NCBI GenBank assembly: GCA_963763475.1
Contig: CAVXOR010000005.1
Coordinates: 1 to 64,000 of the forward strand
Direction of reading: 5' to 3'
DNA: 64,000 nt
From: AC-32 sp963763475
GTDB taxonomy: Bacteria; Actinomycetota; Thermoleophilia; Gaiellales; Gaiellaceae
Below are positions 1-8,272 of this stretch, piece by piece. Under the pieces are notes generated by a model that saw nothing but the letters and a program-made list of their open reading frames with translations, searched no databases and was not told where the DNA came from. Positions within the stretch are counted from its first letter, which is position 1; each line of letters begins with the position of its first letter. The position numbers and the translations under genes were made by a program.

Positions 1-912
1 GCCGCGTCGATGGCAGCCCTGGCGTCCGCAGGCGAGTTCTCGTCCTGGGCGCCGGCGGCTCGGGTCGAGTCGATTCCGGGGACAGATCCGTCGTTCAACG
101 GCGCGGCGCTCGACGGCTGCCCGTTCGTCTCGCGTGATGGGAAGCGCTTCTACATGGCGTCGAACCGCTTGGGCGGACTCGGTGGGATCGACATCTGGGT
201 TGCCTCACGAGACAGTGTCGACGACGCGTGGGGCGCGCCGGTGAACGTCGGCGCCCCGGTGAACTCCGCGGCGAACGACTTCTGCCCGACGATCGCGCGC
301 GACGGGCGCCTGTTCTACTTCGTCAGCAACCGTCCCGGCGGATGCGGTGGGGACGACATCTACACGACGAGGCTCCGCCCAGGCGGGTGGGATCCGGTCG
401 TGAACCTCGGGTGCGACGTGAACAGCGCCGCGAACGAGGCGAGCCCGATGCCGCTGCCCGAGCGTGGGGCGGGCCCGGTGCTCTACTTCTCGAGCACGCG
501 TCCGGGCGGCTTCTCGGCCGAAGCACCGGGTGCTGCCGTCGGCGACAGCGACCTCTACGTCAGCGCGTCGCACGACGGGACCTTCGGCACCGCCGAGCTC
601 GTCCCGGGAGCAAACAGCGCGGCCGAGGACGGCCAGCCCAACGTCCGCCGCGACGGCCTGGAGCTGTTCTTCTTCAGCACGCGGCCGGGAACGCTCGGGA
701 TGGCCGATCTCTACTCGGCCACGCGCTCGAGCGGATCCGATCCGTGGTCGACTCCGGTGAACCTCGGGCCCGACGTGAACAGCGCGGCAGCGGAGACACG
801 TCCGTCCCTCTCGTGGGACGGGACTACGCTCTACTTCGGCTCGACGAAGCCGGGCGGCGAGGGCTCTAGCGACCACTACGTCACCACGCGCGAGCGGCTG
901 AACGGCAACTGA
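1..912 (+). CDS. PD40/TolB-like beta-propeller protein, 5' end outside the window
   Basis: The protein is built from repeated PD40/WD40-like blades. Five or six copies of a pattern with RDG or WDG, a Y/F-rich strand and a following D-L/I-Y or D-I-W strand are visible (for example GKRFYMASNR, GRLFYFVSNRPGG, LELFFFSTRPG). Such propellers are usually exported and act in binding or sensing, so no enzyme activity is assigned. The first ATG is at 10, but the frame is open to the window edge, and the residues before and after it (AASMAALASAG) look like the end of a signal peptide. The true start is therefore probably upstream. A strong hairpin follows the stop. Confidence 0.75.
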   Translation, partial: AASMAALASAGEFSSWAPAARVESIPGTDPSFNGAALDGCPFVSRDGKRFYMASNRLGGLGGIDIWVASRDSVDDAWGAPVNVGAPVNSAANDFCPTIARDGRLFYFVSNRPGGCGGDDIYTTRLRPGGWDPVVNLGCDVNSAANEASPMPLPERGAGPVLYFSSTRPGGFSAEAPGAAVGDSDLYVSASHDGTFGTAELVPGANSAAEDGQPNVRRDGLELFFFSTRPGTLGMADLYSATRSSGSDPWSTPVNLGPDVNSAAAETRPSLSWDGTTLYFGSTKPGGEGSSDHYVTTRERLNGN

Positions 913-920
913 GCTCTACG

Positions 921-956
921 CGTAGCGGGGCCGGGCACGACGCCGGCCCCGCTACG
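921..956 (+). terminator. Intrinsic-terminator-like hairpin
   Basis: There is a perfect 14-bp inverted repeat, CGTAGCGGGGCCGG (921-934) pairing with 943-956, around an 8-base loop. It starts 8 bases after the stop of the propeller gene. No U tract follows, as is common in GC-rich actinobacteria. Its right arm overlaps the proposed -10 (TACGGT, 953-958) of the next gene. Confidence 0.75.
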
Positions 957-964
957 GTTGCTCC

Positions 965-1744
965 GTGGCGAGGAAGGGTCGACCCGAGGAGCCGCTGCCG
1001 CCGCCGCTGCCGCCGGCCACGCGGCCGATCGGGCAACTGATCGCCGAGGCGATCCGGCTGTACGGCCGTCGCTTCTGGATCTCGCTCGTGCTCGGGCTCC
1101 CGATCGGGGCCTTCGGCGCGATCGCGAACGCGCTGGACGGCTGGACCTACGCGATCTTCAGCATCACCCTTGGCACGTTGCTGCTGACGCTCAGCTACGT
1201 CGGCGCGTCGGTGATCGCAGTCGACCGCCCAGTGCCGCGCCGCCGGCTCGTGATCGCGTCCGGCGTCGGCGTGCTCGTGTTCCTGCCGTTCCTGCCCCTG
1301 GTGCTGCTCTACATCCTTCCGGCGGTCGCCTGGCTCGCCCTGTTCGGGCTCGCGGTCCCGGCGGCGGTGATCGAGGGGACCGGCTTCCTCGCCTCGTTCA
1401 AGCGGGGCTACCAGCTCGGGCGCGCCGACTACGTGCACTCGCTCGGCACGATGGCCGCGCTCGGGATCCTGTTCTACCTCTCGACGCGCGTGCTCGCGGT
1501 CGCGCTCAATGCAGGCAGCGGGCAGGCGGCCGAGATCGCCCGCCCGGTCGCCGAGGGCGTGCTCTGGCCGGTGGTCGTGCTCGGCGCGGCCCTCCTCTAC
1601 TTCGACCAGGCGGCGCGAGTAGAGTCGGGCGGTCCGCGAGCGAGGAGGAGCGATGCCGACCTACATCATGCTCACGAGCCTGACCGCCCAGGGCGTGCAG
1701 ACCCTGAAGGCGAACCCCGACCGGCTGCGGGAGGTCAACCGTGA
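965..1744 (+). CDS. Hypothetical multi-pass membrane protein
   Basis: A proline-rich N-terminus (PPPLPPATRP) is followed by several hydrophobic segments between about residues 35 and 215, so this is an integral membrane protein without a recognised family. The GTG start at 965 has TACGGT exactly six bases upstream, a leaderless-type promoter. The last 30 or so residues are arginine/proline-rich and are read out of frame through the next gene, with a 92-bp overlap. The membrane domain itself ends near 1620. This tail may be read-through after loss of an earlier stop, or a sequencing frameshift. Confidence 0.65.
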   Translation: MARKGRPEEPLPPPLPPATRPIGQLIAEAIRLYGRRFWISLVLGLPIGAFGAIANALDGWTYAIFSITLGTLLLTLSYVGASVIAVDRPVPRRRLVIASGVGVLVFLPFLPLVLLYILPAVAWLALFGLAVPAAVIEGTGFLASFKRGYQLGRADYVHSLGTMAALGILFYLSTRVLAVALNAGSGQAAEIARPVAEGVLWPVVVLGAALLYFDQAARVESGGPRARRSDADLHHAHEPDRPGRADPEGEPRPAAGGQP

Positions 1745-1940
1745 CGTCGAGGAGCTCGGCGCGAAGGTCGTCCACCAGTGGGCGACGCTGGGGCCGTTCG
1801 ACTTCGTCAACGTGGTCGAGGCTCCCGACGCCGAGACGATCGCCCGCGTGTCGGTGGCGCTCGGTGCCCGCGGCAGCGCGAAGCTGCAGACGCTGACGGC
1901 GCTCTCGATCGACGAGTTCCTCGGCTCGTTCAACCAGTAG
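1653..1940 (+). CDS. GYD domain protein
   Basis: This 95-residue protein starts MPTYIMLTSLTAQGVQ and contains GPFDFVNVVEAPD, the pattern of the GYD family, small ferredoxin-like-fold proteins of unknown function. ATG 1653 follows a clear Shine-Dalgarno sequence (GAGGAGG), one of few in the window. A TAGAGT at 1620-1625 could be its -10. The stop overlaps the convergent psuG stop by 11 bp. Confidence 0.8.
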   Translation: MPTYIMLTSLTAQGVQTLKANPDRLREVNRDVEELGAKVVHQWATLGPFDFVNVVEAPDAETIARVSVALGARGSAKLQTLTALSIDEFLGSFNQ

Positions 1941-2823
1941 CGGCCACGGCGACCTGTGCCGCGAGGCGCGCGTTCGCGATGATCAGCGCGCGGTTGACCT
2001 CGAGCGTCCGCCCCTCGCTGCGCTCGTGCAGGAACGAGAGCACGAACGGCGTCACCCCCTGGCCGTAGATGCCCTGAGTGGCCGCGGCGGCGAGTGCTTC
2101 CTGGACGAGCGGCTCGACGTCGACTCCGTCGTCGGGGTCGCGTGCGAGCAGGAGCGCGGCGCCGCCGAGCTCCCAGTGCGCAGCGGCCGTCCGAGCGGCT
2201 TGCTCCGGCGTGTCGACCCGGGCCGAGACCGGCGGGCCGCCGCCGGCGCTGTAGAAGAGCGGCAGCTCGTCGGCCTGGTAGCCGAGCACCGGCACGCCGA
2301 GCGTCTCGAGCAGCTCGGCGGTCGCCGGCACGTCGAGCAGCGACTTGATCCCGGAGGAGACCACCAGCGCAGGCGTGCGCGCGAGCTGCGCGAGGTCGGC
2401 GGAGACGTCGGGGCGCTCCGCGTAGCCGCGGTGGACTCCGCCGATTCCGCCGGTGCCCATGAAGCGAATCCCGGCGAGCCGCGCCGCGGCCAGCGTGCCG
2501 CCGACTGTGGTGGCGCCGAGCTCGCCACTCGCCACGCAGGCTGCCAGGTCGCGGGGGCCGGCCTTGCGCGCATCGGCCCCGGCGTCACCGAAGCGCTCGA
2601 GCTCGCGCGCGTCGAGCCCGACCACGACACTGCCGTCCAGCACGCCGACCGTCGCGGGCATGGCCCCTTCGGACCGCACCGCCGCCTCCGCGGCGCGCCC
2701 CACCTCCACCCCCACCTCGGGAGGGAAACCGTGTGCGACGAGCGTAGTCTCGAGCGCGACGACCGAACCGCCTTCGTGGAGGACTTGCTGCACTTCCGCG
2801 GAGATTCGGAGCAGTTCGGTCAC
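1930..2823 (-). CDS. psuG: Pseudouridine-5'-phosphate glycosidase
   Basis: PsuG splits pseudouridine 5'-phosphate into uracil and ribose 5-phosphate. The sequence shows family motifs: VALETTLVAHGFP near the N-terminus, MPATVGVLDG, KAGPRDL, TTVGGTLAAA, FMGTGGIGGVHRG, VVSSGIKSLLD and PVLGY. The length, 297 residues, is normal. The GTG start at 2823 overlaps the psuK stop in GTGA, so the two genes are translationally coupled. The frame is open much further upstream, but only this start gives the family N-terminus. Confidence 0.92.
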   Translation of the reverse strand: MTELLRISAEVQQVLHEGGSVVALETTLVAHGFPPEVGVEVGRAAEAAVRSEGAMPATVGVLDGSVVVGLDARELERFGDAGADARKAGPRDLAACVASGELGATTVGGTLAAARLAGIRFMGTGGIGGVHRGYAERPDVSADLAQLARTPALVVSSGIKSLLDVPATAELLETLGVPVLGYQADELPLFYSAGGGPPVSARVDTPEQAARTAAAHWELGGAALLLARDPDDGVDVEPLVQEALAAAATQGIYGQGVTPFVLSFLHERSEGRTLEVNRALIIANARLAAQVAVAATG

Positions 2824-3641
2824 GAAGGCACCGCCCCGAGCGCGCCGACGCAGCGTGCCGCCGCCTCCAGCCCGAGCTCGATCCCACCGACCAGGAAGCC
2901 GGCCGCGAGCGCGTCGCCCGCGCCGGTCGTGTCGACCACCTCCGCGTCGAGCGGCGAGAACTGCTCGACGCCCTTGGAGGACCGCACCTCGACCCCGCGC
3001 GAGCCGCGCTTCACCACGGCCGTCTCCCCCAGAGCGTAGGCGCCGCCGATCATCTCCCACTCGGGCTCGTTGGCGAAGACGACGTCCGGCGCCGCCGCGT
3101 CGAGGTTCGCACGGAAGCGCTCCGGACCGTAGGCGCGGATCGCGCTCCACGAGGAGAGGTCGACGGCCACCCGCGCCTCCCGCGCCCGGGCCAGCCTTGC
3201 CGCGGCCAGGGCTGCTTCGGCGATCGGCTCCGCCAGCAGCGCGTAGCCCGAGAGGTGCAGCCACGAGCAGCCCTCGAACCACACGGGCTCGAGCTCGTCC
3301 TCGCGCAGCTCGACCGAGACCCCGCGATCGGTCGCCATCGTCCGCTCGCCGTCCGGCGAGACGAGCGCCACCACCGTGCCGGTCGTACCGGCCGCCACCG
3401 GCCCGACGAGCTCGACTCCGCGCAGCTCGAGCAGCGCTCGCGCCAGCGAGCCGGCCGCGTCGTCCGCCTGCTTGGCCACGCAGCGGGCGCGTTCGCCGAG
3501 CTCGGCCGCCCAGGCAGCAACGTTCGCCGCCTGGCCGCCGGTCGCGAGCCGGGTCTCGACCGGAGTGTCGGCGCCGCGCGCGAGCGGCTCGGACGTCCGC
3601 ACGATCACGTCGAGCAGCGCGTCGCCGAGAGTGCAGATCAC
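2820..3641 (-). CDS. psuK: PfkB-family carbohydrate kinase, probable pseudouridine kinase
   Basis: This ribokinase-family kinase has GGQAANVAAWAAELG near the N-terminus and the C-terminal catalytic signature DTTGAGDALAAGF, whose Asp is the general base. Position directly upstream of psuG, overlapping it by 4 bp, indicates that it phosphorylates pseudouridine to feed the glycosidase. That assignment is by context, since PfkB kinases cannot be told apart by motif alone. GTG start at 3641; 273 residues. Only 23 bp separate it from the divergent gene at 3665. Confidence 0.85.
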   Translation of the reverse strand: MICTLGDALLDVIVRTSEPLARGADTPVETRLATGGQAANVAAWAAELGERARCVAKQADDAAGSLARALLELRGVELVGPVAAGTTGTVVALVSPDGERTMATDRGVSVELREDELEPVWFEGCSWLHLSGYALLAEPIAEAALAAARLARAREARVAVDLSSWSAIRAYGPERFRANLDAAAPDVVFANEPEWEMIGGAYALGETAVVKRGSRGVEVRSSKGVEQFSPLDAEVVDTTGAGDALAAGFLVGGIELGLEAAARCVGALGAVPS

Positions 3642-3664
3642 GAGGCCACCCCTACAATCGTGGC

Positions 3665-3871
3665 ATGGACCGAGAGCCGCAGTCGGGCCGCCTGCGCTCG
3701 TTCGTGATCGGCGGCCTGCTCGGCGCCTCGGCCGCGCTCGCCGCAGCGCGCCGCCGGCGCCGTCCGAACCGCCCGGTCCAGCCGGGTCTCACCGCGTTCG
3801 AGGACGCGCCCTGCTACCGCGAGACCCTCGAGCGCGAGAGCGGGCGCAGCCAGCCCCCCAACTATCCTTAG
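3665..3871 (+). CDS. Small hypothetical protein with one hydrophobic segment
   Basis: A 68-residue protein: charged start (MDREPQSGRLRSF), short hydrophobic stretch (VIGGLLGASAALAAA), then an Arg-rich and Pro-rich tail. The function is unknown. ATG 3665 is preceded by TACAAT with a six-base gap, matching the leaderless-promoter pattern. It ends 7 bases before the FmdB gene, so the two are probably co-transcribed. Confidence 0.6.
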   Translation: MDREPQSGRLRSFVIGGLLGASAALAAARRRRRPNRPVQPGLTAFEDAPCYRETLERESGRSQPPNYP

Positions 3872-3878
3872 GCGAGCG

Positions 3879-4148
3879 ATGCCCATCTACGAGTACCGGT
3901 GCCCGAACGGGCACGTGTTCGAGCTGTTCCAGCGAATCGGCGACGCCCAGCCCGAAAAGTGCGAGGTGTGCGGCGAAGGCCCGCTCGAGCGCGTGCTCTA
4001 CCCGGTCGCGGTGCACTTCAAGGGCTCGGGCTTCTACACGACCGACTACGGACGCGGCTCGGGCAAGAAGCAGCCCTCGAAGGACGGCGATTCCGCCTCC
4101 GAGCCGGCCAAGCCCAAGGAAGAGAAGAAGAAGGCCGCAGAGGCCTGA
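3879..4148 (+). CDS. FmdB-type zinc ribbon protein
   Basis: The first 45 residues match the FmdB/CxxC_CxxC_SSSS putative regulatory family: MPIYEYRCPNGHVFELFQ, a C-x4-H at the start and CEVCGEG forming the second metal knuckle, then KGSGFYTTDYG. A Lys/Glu-rich tail follows. 89 residues. The role in actinobacteria is unclear. It is convergent with the LCP gene, with 3 bp between the stops. Confidence 0.85.
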   Translation: MPIYEYRCPNGHVFELFQRIGDAQPEKCEVCGEGPLERVLYPVAVHFKGSGFYTTDYGRGSGKKQPSKDGDSASEPAKPKEEKKKAAEA

Positions 4149-4151
4149 GGT

Positions 4152-5333
4152 CTAACCCCTGTTGCCGATCAGGCAGCCGGGCGGATAGGTGTCGCCGGAG
4201 GGCGCCGGAGGCTGCGGCGCCGACTTCCCGAGCACCATCAGGATCACCTTCGCGTTGTCCTCGCTCGGCGTGATGTCTCCGCCCGTCGAGGTCCCGCCCA
4301 GGCGGCAGTGGAGCGTGCGGCCCGCGCGTACCTTGGCCCAGCCGAGCCCGACGAAGTCGTTCGCCGAGAGATCGGTCGCGAGCGGCTTCATCAGCTTCTT
4401 GCCCTCGAGCGGCAGGCGCATGAAGGTCGAGAAGCTGGCGAGCTTGCTCATCAACGCCTGCAGAACCTGCTGGTTGCGTTCGCCGCGGGTGATGTCGCTC
4501 TCGGCCGGGTCGAGGGCGTTCTTGCGCACGCGCGAGTAGATCAGCGCCCGCTGGCCGTTCATGTGCTGCTTCCCGGGGGAGAACCGCCAGCCGGGCCAGC
4601 GCGCACAACGGGCCTCGGTGCCGTACGGGCAGTCGAACTTCGACTGGATCTTCCCCGGGACGACGATGTCGATCCCGCCGACCGCGTCGATCAGGTCTTT
4701 GAACTCGGCGAAGTTGACCACGACGATGTGGTTGATCGGGATGTCGGTGTAGGCGGAGACCGTTCGCGCCGCCAGGCGCGGGCCGCCGACCTGGAAGGCC
4801 GTGTTGATCTTCGCGCCGCCGTAGCCGGGGATCTCGACGCGCAGGTCGCGCGGGATCGAGAGGTAGTAGAGCCGGTTGTGCGGCGGGTCCGTGCGCAGCA
4901 GCGTGATCGAGTCCGAGTGTCGGTCGCCGGCCCGTGCGGCCGCGATCGAGTGGTCGGTGCCGAGCAGCAGGATCGCGGTCGGGGTCGAGAACAGGCTGCC
5001 CTGGTCGGGCGTCAGCGCGGTGCGCGCGTTCCGAGGTAGCCGTTTGTTCGCCTCCTTCACGCCGCCGCGGAAGACGAGGTAGCCGATCGTGGCCCAGGCG
5101 ATGAAGAAGGCGACGATCACGACGAGCGCGATCGTCAGCTCGCGGCCCCAGCGGATCTGCCGTGGTCTCCGTGCGGTCGCCTTCGGGCCGGGGCCGCGGT
5201 AGTTGCTGCGCCCGTCGCGCCCGGCCTTCGGGCGCGGGGGTGACTTCTCAGGTCTCCCGACCGTCGGCACCCGGCCCTTCGTGCGCCCGCCCCGGTAGAC
5301 GCGATAGGGCTTCTCTCCGCCGGGCGTCGACAT
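4152..5333 (-). CDS. LytR-CpsA-Psr (LCP) family glycopolymer transferase
   Basis: LCP proteins attach anionic glycopolymers to peptidoglycan on the outside of the membrane. About 60 basic residues precede one membrane helix (about 66-88), then the LCP catalytic domain: ILLLGTDHS, HSDSITLLRTDP, LSIPRDLRVEIPGYGGAKINTAF, DAVGGIDI and the Arg-rich RALIYSRVRK. 393 residues; ATG 5333. The 27-bp gap to the divergent ROK gene contains TACCAT ten bases upstream of this start. Confidence 0.9.
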   Translation of the reverse strand: MSTPGGEKPYRVYRGGRTKGRVPTVGRPEKSPPRPKAGRDGRSNYRGPGPKATARRPRQIRWGRELTIALVVIVAFFIAWATIGYLVFRGGVKEANKRLPRNARTALTPDQGSLFSTPTAILLLGTDHSIAAARAGDRHSDSITLLRTDPPHNRLYYLSIPRDLRVEIPGYGGAKINTAFQVGGPRLAARTVSAYTDIPINHIVVVNFAEFKDLIDAVGGIDIVVPGKIQSKFDCPYGTEARCARWPGWRFSPGKQHMNGQRALIYSRVRKNALDPAESDITRGERNQQVLQALMSKLASFSTFMRLPLEGKKLMKPLATDLSANDFVGLGWAKVRAGRTLHCRLGGTSTGGDITPSEDNAKVILMVLGKSAPQPPAPSGDTYPPGCLIGNRG

Positions 5334-5360
5334 CCGGCGGCGTATGGTACCCGCGCGGTT

Positions 5361-6275
5361 TTGGAGCAGTCGCGGGTCATCGGGGTGGACGTCGGCGGGA
5401 CGAAGATCCTCGCCGCGGTCGTCTCGCGCGACGGCTCGGTGGGCGCGCGGCTCGAGTGTCCGAGCGACCACTCGTCGCAGGACGCGCTTCTCGCCGGCCT
5501 CGACTCGCTCGTCGAGGAGCTGTGCGGCGCCGAGCCGGATGTGCGGGCGATCGGCTTCGGCATCCCTTCGCGGATCAACCAGCAGGCTGGTAGGGCGATC
5601 AAGTCCGTGAACATCCCGCTCGAGGACGTCGACTTCCGCGATCGGATGCGTGAGCGGCACGGGCTGCCGGTGGCGATCGACAACGACGCCAACGCCGCGG
5701 CAATTGCCGAGTGGCAGGCGGGGGCGGCACGGGGGGCGGGCAACGTCGTGATGCTCACGCTGGGGACTGGCGTCGGCGGCGGCCTGATCCTCGACGGGAA
5801 GCCGTATCGTGGCGCGACCGGAAGCGGAGCGGAGCTCGGCCACATCGTGCTCGAGCCGGGTGGGCCGCCGTGCGGTTGCGGCGGTTTCGGTCACCTCGAG
5901 TCGTTCGCGGCGGGCCCGGCGGCGGACCGTGCCGCCCGGTCGCTCTACGGGCACGCAGCCGATGCACACGAGCTCGTCCGCCGCGGCCGGGCCGGCGAGC
6001 CCGAAGCCGTCGAGGCGCTGGCCGGGATCGGCCGCTACCTCGGGGCGGGGATCGCGACTTTCGTCAACGTCTTCGAGCCGGAATTAGTGGTCGTCGGCGG
6101 TGGCTTCGGCGAGGCAGGCGAGCTGCTGCTAGCACCGGCCCGCGAGGTGGTCGCGGTCGACGGGCTCGAGCCCGGACGCGACACGGTCCGGATTGTCGAG
6201 GCCGAGCTCGGCGCCGATGCGGGCGTGATCGGCGCCGGCATGGTCGCCTTCGAGGCGCTCGGCGCGGAGAGCTAG
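5361..6275 (+). CDS. ROK-family sugar kinase, probable glucokinase
   Basis: ROK kinases phosphorylate hexoses with ATP. Visible are the phosphate-binding GVDVGGTKI at the N-terminus, the catalytic region DNDANAAAIAEW, LGTGVGGGLI, and the zinc-binding ROK signature with CGCGGFGHLE. 304 residues, full length. The start is TTG 5361, chosen because no other start preserves the N-terminal glycine-rich motif. The stop TAG shares its G with the rsmI start GTG. Glucose specificity is inferred from family resemblance. Confidence 0.88.
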   Translation: MEQSRVIGVDVGGTKILAAVVSRDGSVGARLECPSDHSSQDALLAGLDSLVEELCGAEPDVRAIGFGIPSRINQQAGRAIKSVNIPLEDVDFRDRMRERHGLPVAIDNDANAAAIAEWQAGAARGAGNVVMLTLGTGVGGGLILDGKPYRGATGSGAELGHIVLEPGGPPCGCGGFGHLESFAAGPAADRAARSLYGHAADAHELVRRGRAGEPEAVEALAGIGRYLGAGIATFVNVFEPELVVVGGGFGEAGELLLAPAREVVAVDGLEPGRDTVRIVEAELGADAGVIGAGMVAFEALGAES

Positions 6276-7078
6276 TGCCGCTCGCGGTCTGCGCGACGCC
6301 GATCGGGAACCTCGAGGACGTAACGCTGCGCGTACTCCGCGAGCTCGCCGAGGCCGACGTGGTGCTCGCCGAGGACACGCGGCACACGCGTGGACTGCTC
6401 GAGCGGCACGGCATCCGCGCGCGCCTCGTCTCCTACCACGAGCACAACGAGGCGAAGCGGACGGCGGAACTGCTGCCGCGGCTGGAGGCGGGCGAGCGGG
6501 TCGCCCTGGTGAGCGACGCCGGCCTGCCGGGAATCAGCGACCCGGGCGCGCGGCTCCTCGCGGCCGCACTCGACGCCGGCGTGCCGGTCACGGTGCTCCC
6601 TGGCGCGTCGGCGGTGGCGACCGCGTTGGTGGCGAGCGGGCTCGTGGGAGAGCGCTACCAGTTCGTCGGCTACCTGCCTCGTGGCGAACGGGCTCTGCTG
6701 GAGCTGGCCGAGGAGCTCGCGCGCTGGCGGTGGCCCGTGGTGGCATTCGAGTCGCCTCAGCGGCTGCCGCGCTCGCTGGCGGTCCTCGCGCGCGTGGTCC
6801 CCGACCGGCCGTGCGCGGTGTGCCGCGAGCTGACGAAACGGCACGAGCAGGTCGAGCGGGGAACGGTCGCCGAGCTGGCGAAGCGCTTCGGCGAACCGGT
6901 GCGCGGCGAGGTGACGATCGTGCTCGGCGCGGCGCCTCCGGCGGAGGCCGACGAGGAAGGCGCTTCGGCCGCGGTCGCGGAGCTGGTGGCGGCCGGGCTG
7001 CCGCGGCGACAGGCGGCAGAGCTGGTCGCACGCCTCACCGGCGTGCCTCGAAACCGGCTCTACCGGTCGTCGCTGTAA
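6275..7078 (+). CDS. rsmI: 16S rRNA (cytidine(1402)-2'-O)-methyltransferase
   Basis: RsmI methylates the ribose of C1402 in 16S rRNA with S-adenosylmethionine. The family signature is clear: VCATPIGNLEDVTLRVL, LAEDTRHTRGLLERHGI, SYHEHNE, VALVSDAGLPGISDPG, LPGASAVATAL, FVGYLPR and FESPQRL. 267 residues. The GTG start at 6275 overlaps the ROK stop by one base (TAGTG). The C-terminal helical extension (AAVAELVAAGLPRRQAAELVARLTG) is also typical. Confidence 0.93.
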   Translation: MPLAVCATPIGNLEDVTLRVLRELAEADVVLAEDTRHTRGLLERHGIRARLVSYHEHNEAKRTAELLPRLEAGERVALVSDAGLPGISDPGARLLAAALDAGVPVTVLPGASAVATALVASGLVGERYQFVGYLPRGERALLELAEELARWRWPVVAFESPQRLPRSLAVLARVVPDRPCAVCRELTKRHEQVERGTVAELAKRFGEPVRGEVTIVLGAAPPAEADEEGASAAVAELVAAGLPRRQAAELVARLTGVPRNRLYRSSL

Positions 7079-7084
7079 GCCGAT

Positions 7085-7114
7085 TTGACAACAGCGGACC
7101 CGGCCTGCTACCGT
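7085..7114 (+). promoter_or_regulatory. Promoter for the M23-like gene
   Basis: TTGACA (7085-7090), an 18-base spacer and TACCGT (7109-7114) lie in the gap after rsmI. The start codon at 7124 follows nine bases after the -10, so the transcript would have almost no leader. This is one of the few perfect -35 hexamers seen in this GC-rich window. Confidence 0.5.
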
Positions 7115-7123
7115 GGTGGCGGT

Positions 7124-8272
7124 TTGCAAAACTGGCAACGACACTCGGTTCTCGCACGCGCAGTGGTCGCGGTCGCGCTCGTCGCACTCGCTGCCCCCGC
7201 CGCGGCCGGCGCGTGGAGCTGGCCGGTTCCCGGCCCGGTGCTGCAGGTGTTCGACTTCGACCAGGAAGATCCACTCACCCCCGGTCAGCACCGTGGGATC
7301 GACATCCAGGGGCCATTCGGTGGCCCCGTGCTGGCACCCACCGCCGGGATCGTGACCTTCGCGGGCAGGGTCGCTGCGAACGGCCTGACGATCACGATCG
7401 AGACGGTCGACGGTTACGCCGTCACGCTCCTGCATCTGGGCTCGTTCCTCGTGGCGAAGGGCGCCGTCGTGACCGAGGGCCAGCCGGTCGCGATCGTCGG
7501 CACGAGCGGCGTCCTCGCGCATTCCGTCCCGTACGTGCAGCTCGGCATCCGGCTGCTCGCCGACCCGCAGGGTTACCGCGATCCGGAGATGTTCCTCCCG
7601 CCACTCGCGGCGCCACCCGTGCCGAGCGAGCCGCCCGTACCCGAGCCGGCGCCGCGGCCCGCTCCTCCTGCTCCGGGTCCCGCTCCTGCGCCGACGACGC
7701 CCCCGGCGCTGCCGCCGCTACGCGCGGCCGAGCCCGTCGACCCGGTCGAACCACGGCCGGCGCCCGAGCTCCTGCGCCCGGCGGAGCCCTCGGCGAGCGA
7801 TCCAAAGCCGAGCACGCCGGTCTCCGAGCCCTGGCCAGCGACCCGTCCCGTCGCCGCGCCTCAGCACGCTCCGGCCGCGCCGGCTCCGGCGCCCGGCGTG
7901 GATGCCCGGCCGGCGTCGCTCTCGGGCGTCGAGCACGCATCGCAGCCCGTGTCGCACCCGCGGGCCGCGCCGTGGCTGCGCGAGCCGGATCCCGCCCCGG
8001 TCGCAGACGGCGTCGCGCCGCAAGGGCATGCCTCGTTCTGGAAGCTGCTTGCGGCCGCGCTCTTGCCGCTGGCCGCACTCGCGGCGGCAGCCCAGGGCCT
8101 CCGCAGGGCCGCTCGTATCATTGAGGGCGATGAGCTACTACCTGACGACACCCATCTACTACGTGAACTCGAGCCCGCACATCGGGCACGCGTACACGAC
8201 GATCGCGGCCGACGTGCTCGTCCGGCACCACAAGCAGCGCGGCGAGGAGACCTTCTTCCTCACGGGCACTGA
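7124..8272 (+). CDS. M23-like (LytM) protein, catalytic site degenerate
   Basis: A good signal peptide (VVAVALVALAAPAAAGA) leads into an M23/LytM fold: HRGIDI (H56, D60), GPVLAPTAGIV, LLHLG (H104). The second zinc/catalytic HxH motif, expected around residues 137-139, reads Y-V-Q, so the enzyme is probably inactive and acts as a binding or activator protein. A Pro-rich linker of about 150 residues and a C-terminal membrane helix (FWKLLAAALLPLAALAAAA) follow. The TTG start at 7124 was preferred over TTG 7085 because it gives a compact signal peptide. The last 48 or so codons overlap metG out of frame. Confidence 0.72.
   Translation: MQNWQRHSVLARAVVAVALVALAAPAAAGAWSWPVPGPVLQVFDFDQEDPLTPGQHRGIDIQGPFGGPVLAPTAGIVTFAGRVAANGLTITIETVDGYAVTLLHLGSFLVAKGAVVTEGQPVAIVGTSGVLAHSVPYVQLGIRLLADPQGYRDPEMFLPPLAAPPVPSEPPVPEPAPRPAPPAPGPAPAPTTPPALPPLRAAEPVDPVEPRPAPELLRPAEPSASDPKPSTPVSEPWPATRPVAAPQHAPAAPAPAPGVDARPASLSGVEHASQPVSHPRAAPWLREPDPAPVADGVAPQGHASFWKLLAAALLPLAALAAAAQGLRRAARIIEGDELLPDDTHLLRELEPAHRARVHDDRGRRARPAPQAARRGDLLPHGH

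Noticed and set aside
1930..3282. A fused PsuK-PsuG protein from the long minus-strand frame
   Set aside because: The upstream part of that frame is out-of-frame psuK; the two genes overlap only by GTGA.
7085..7087. TTG 7085 as start of the M23-like protein
   Set aside because: It is part of a TTGACA -35 hexamer, and TTG 7124 gives a proper signal peptide and leaderless spacing.
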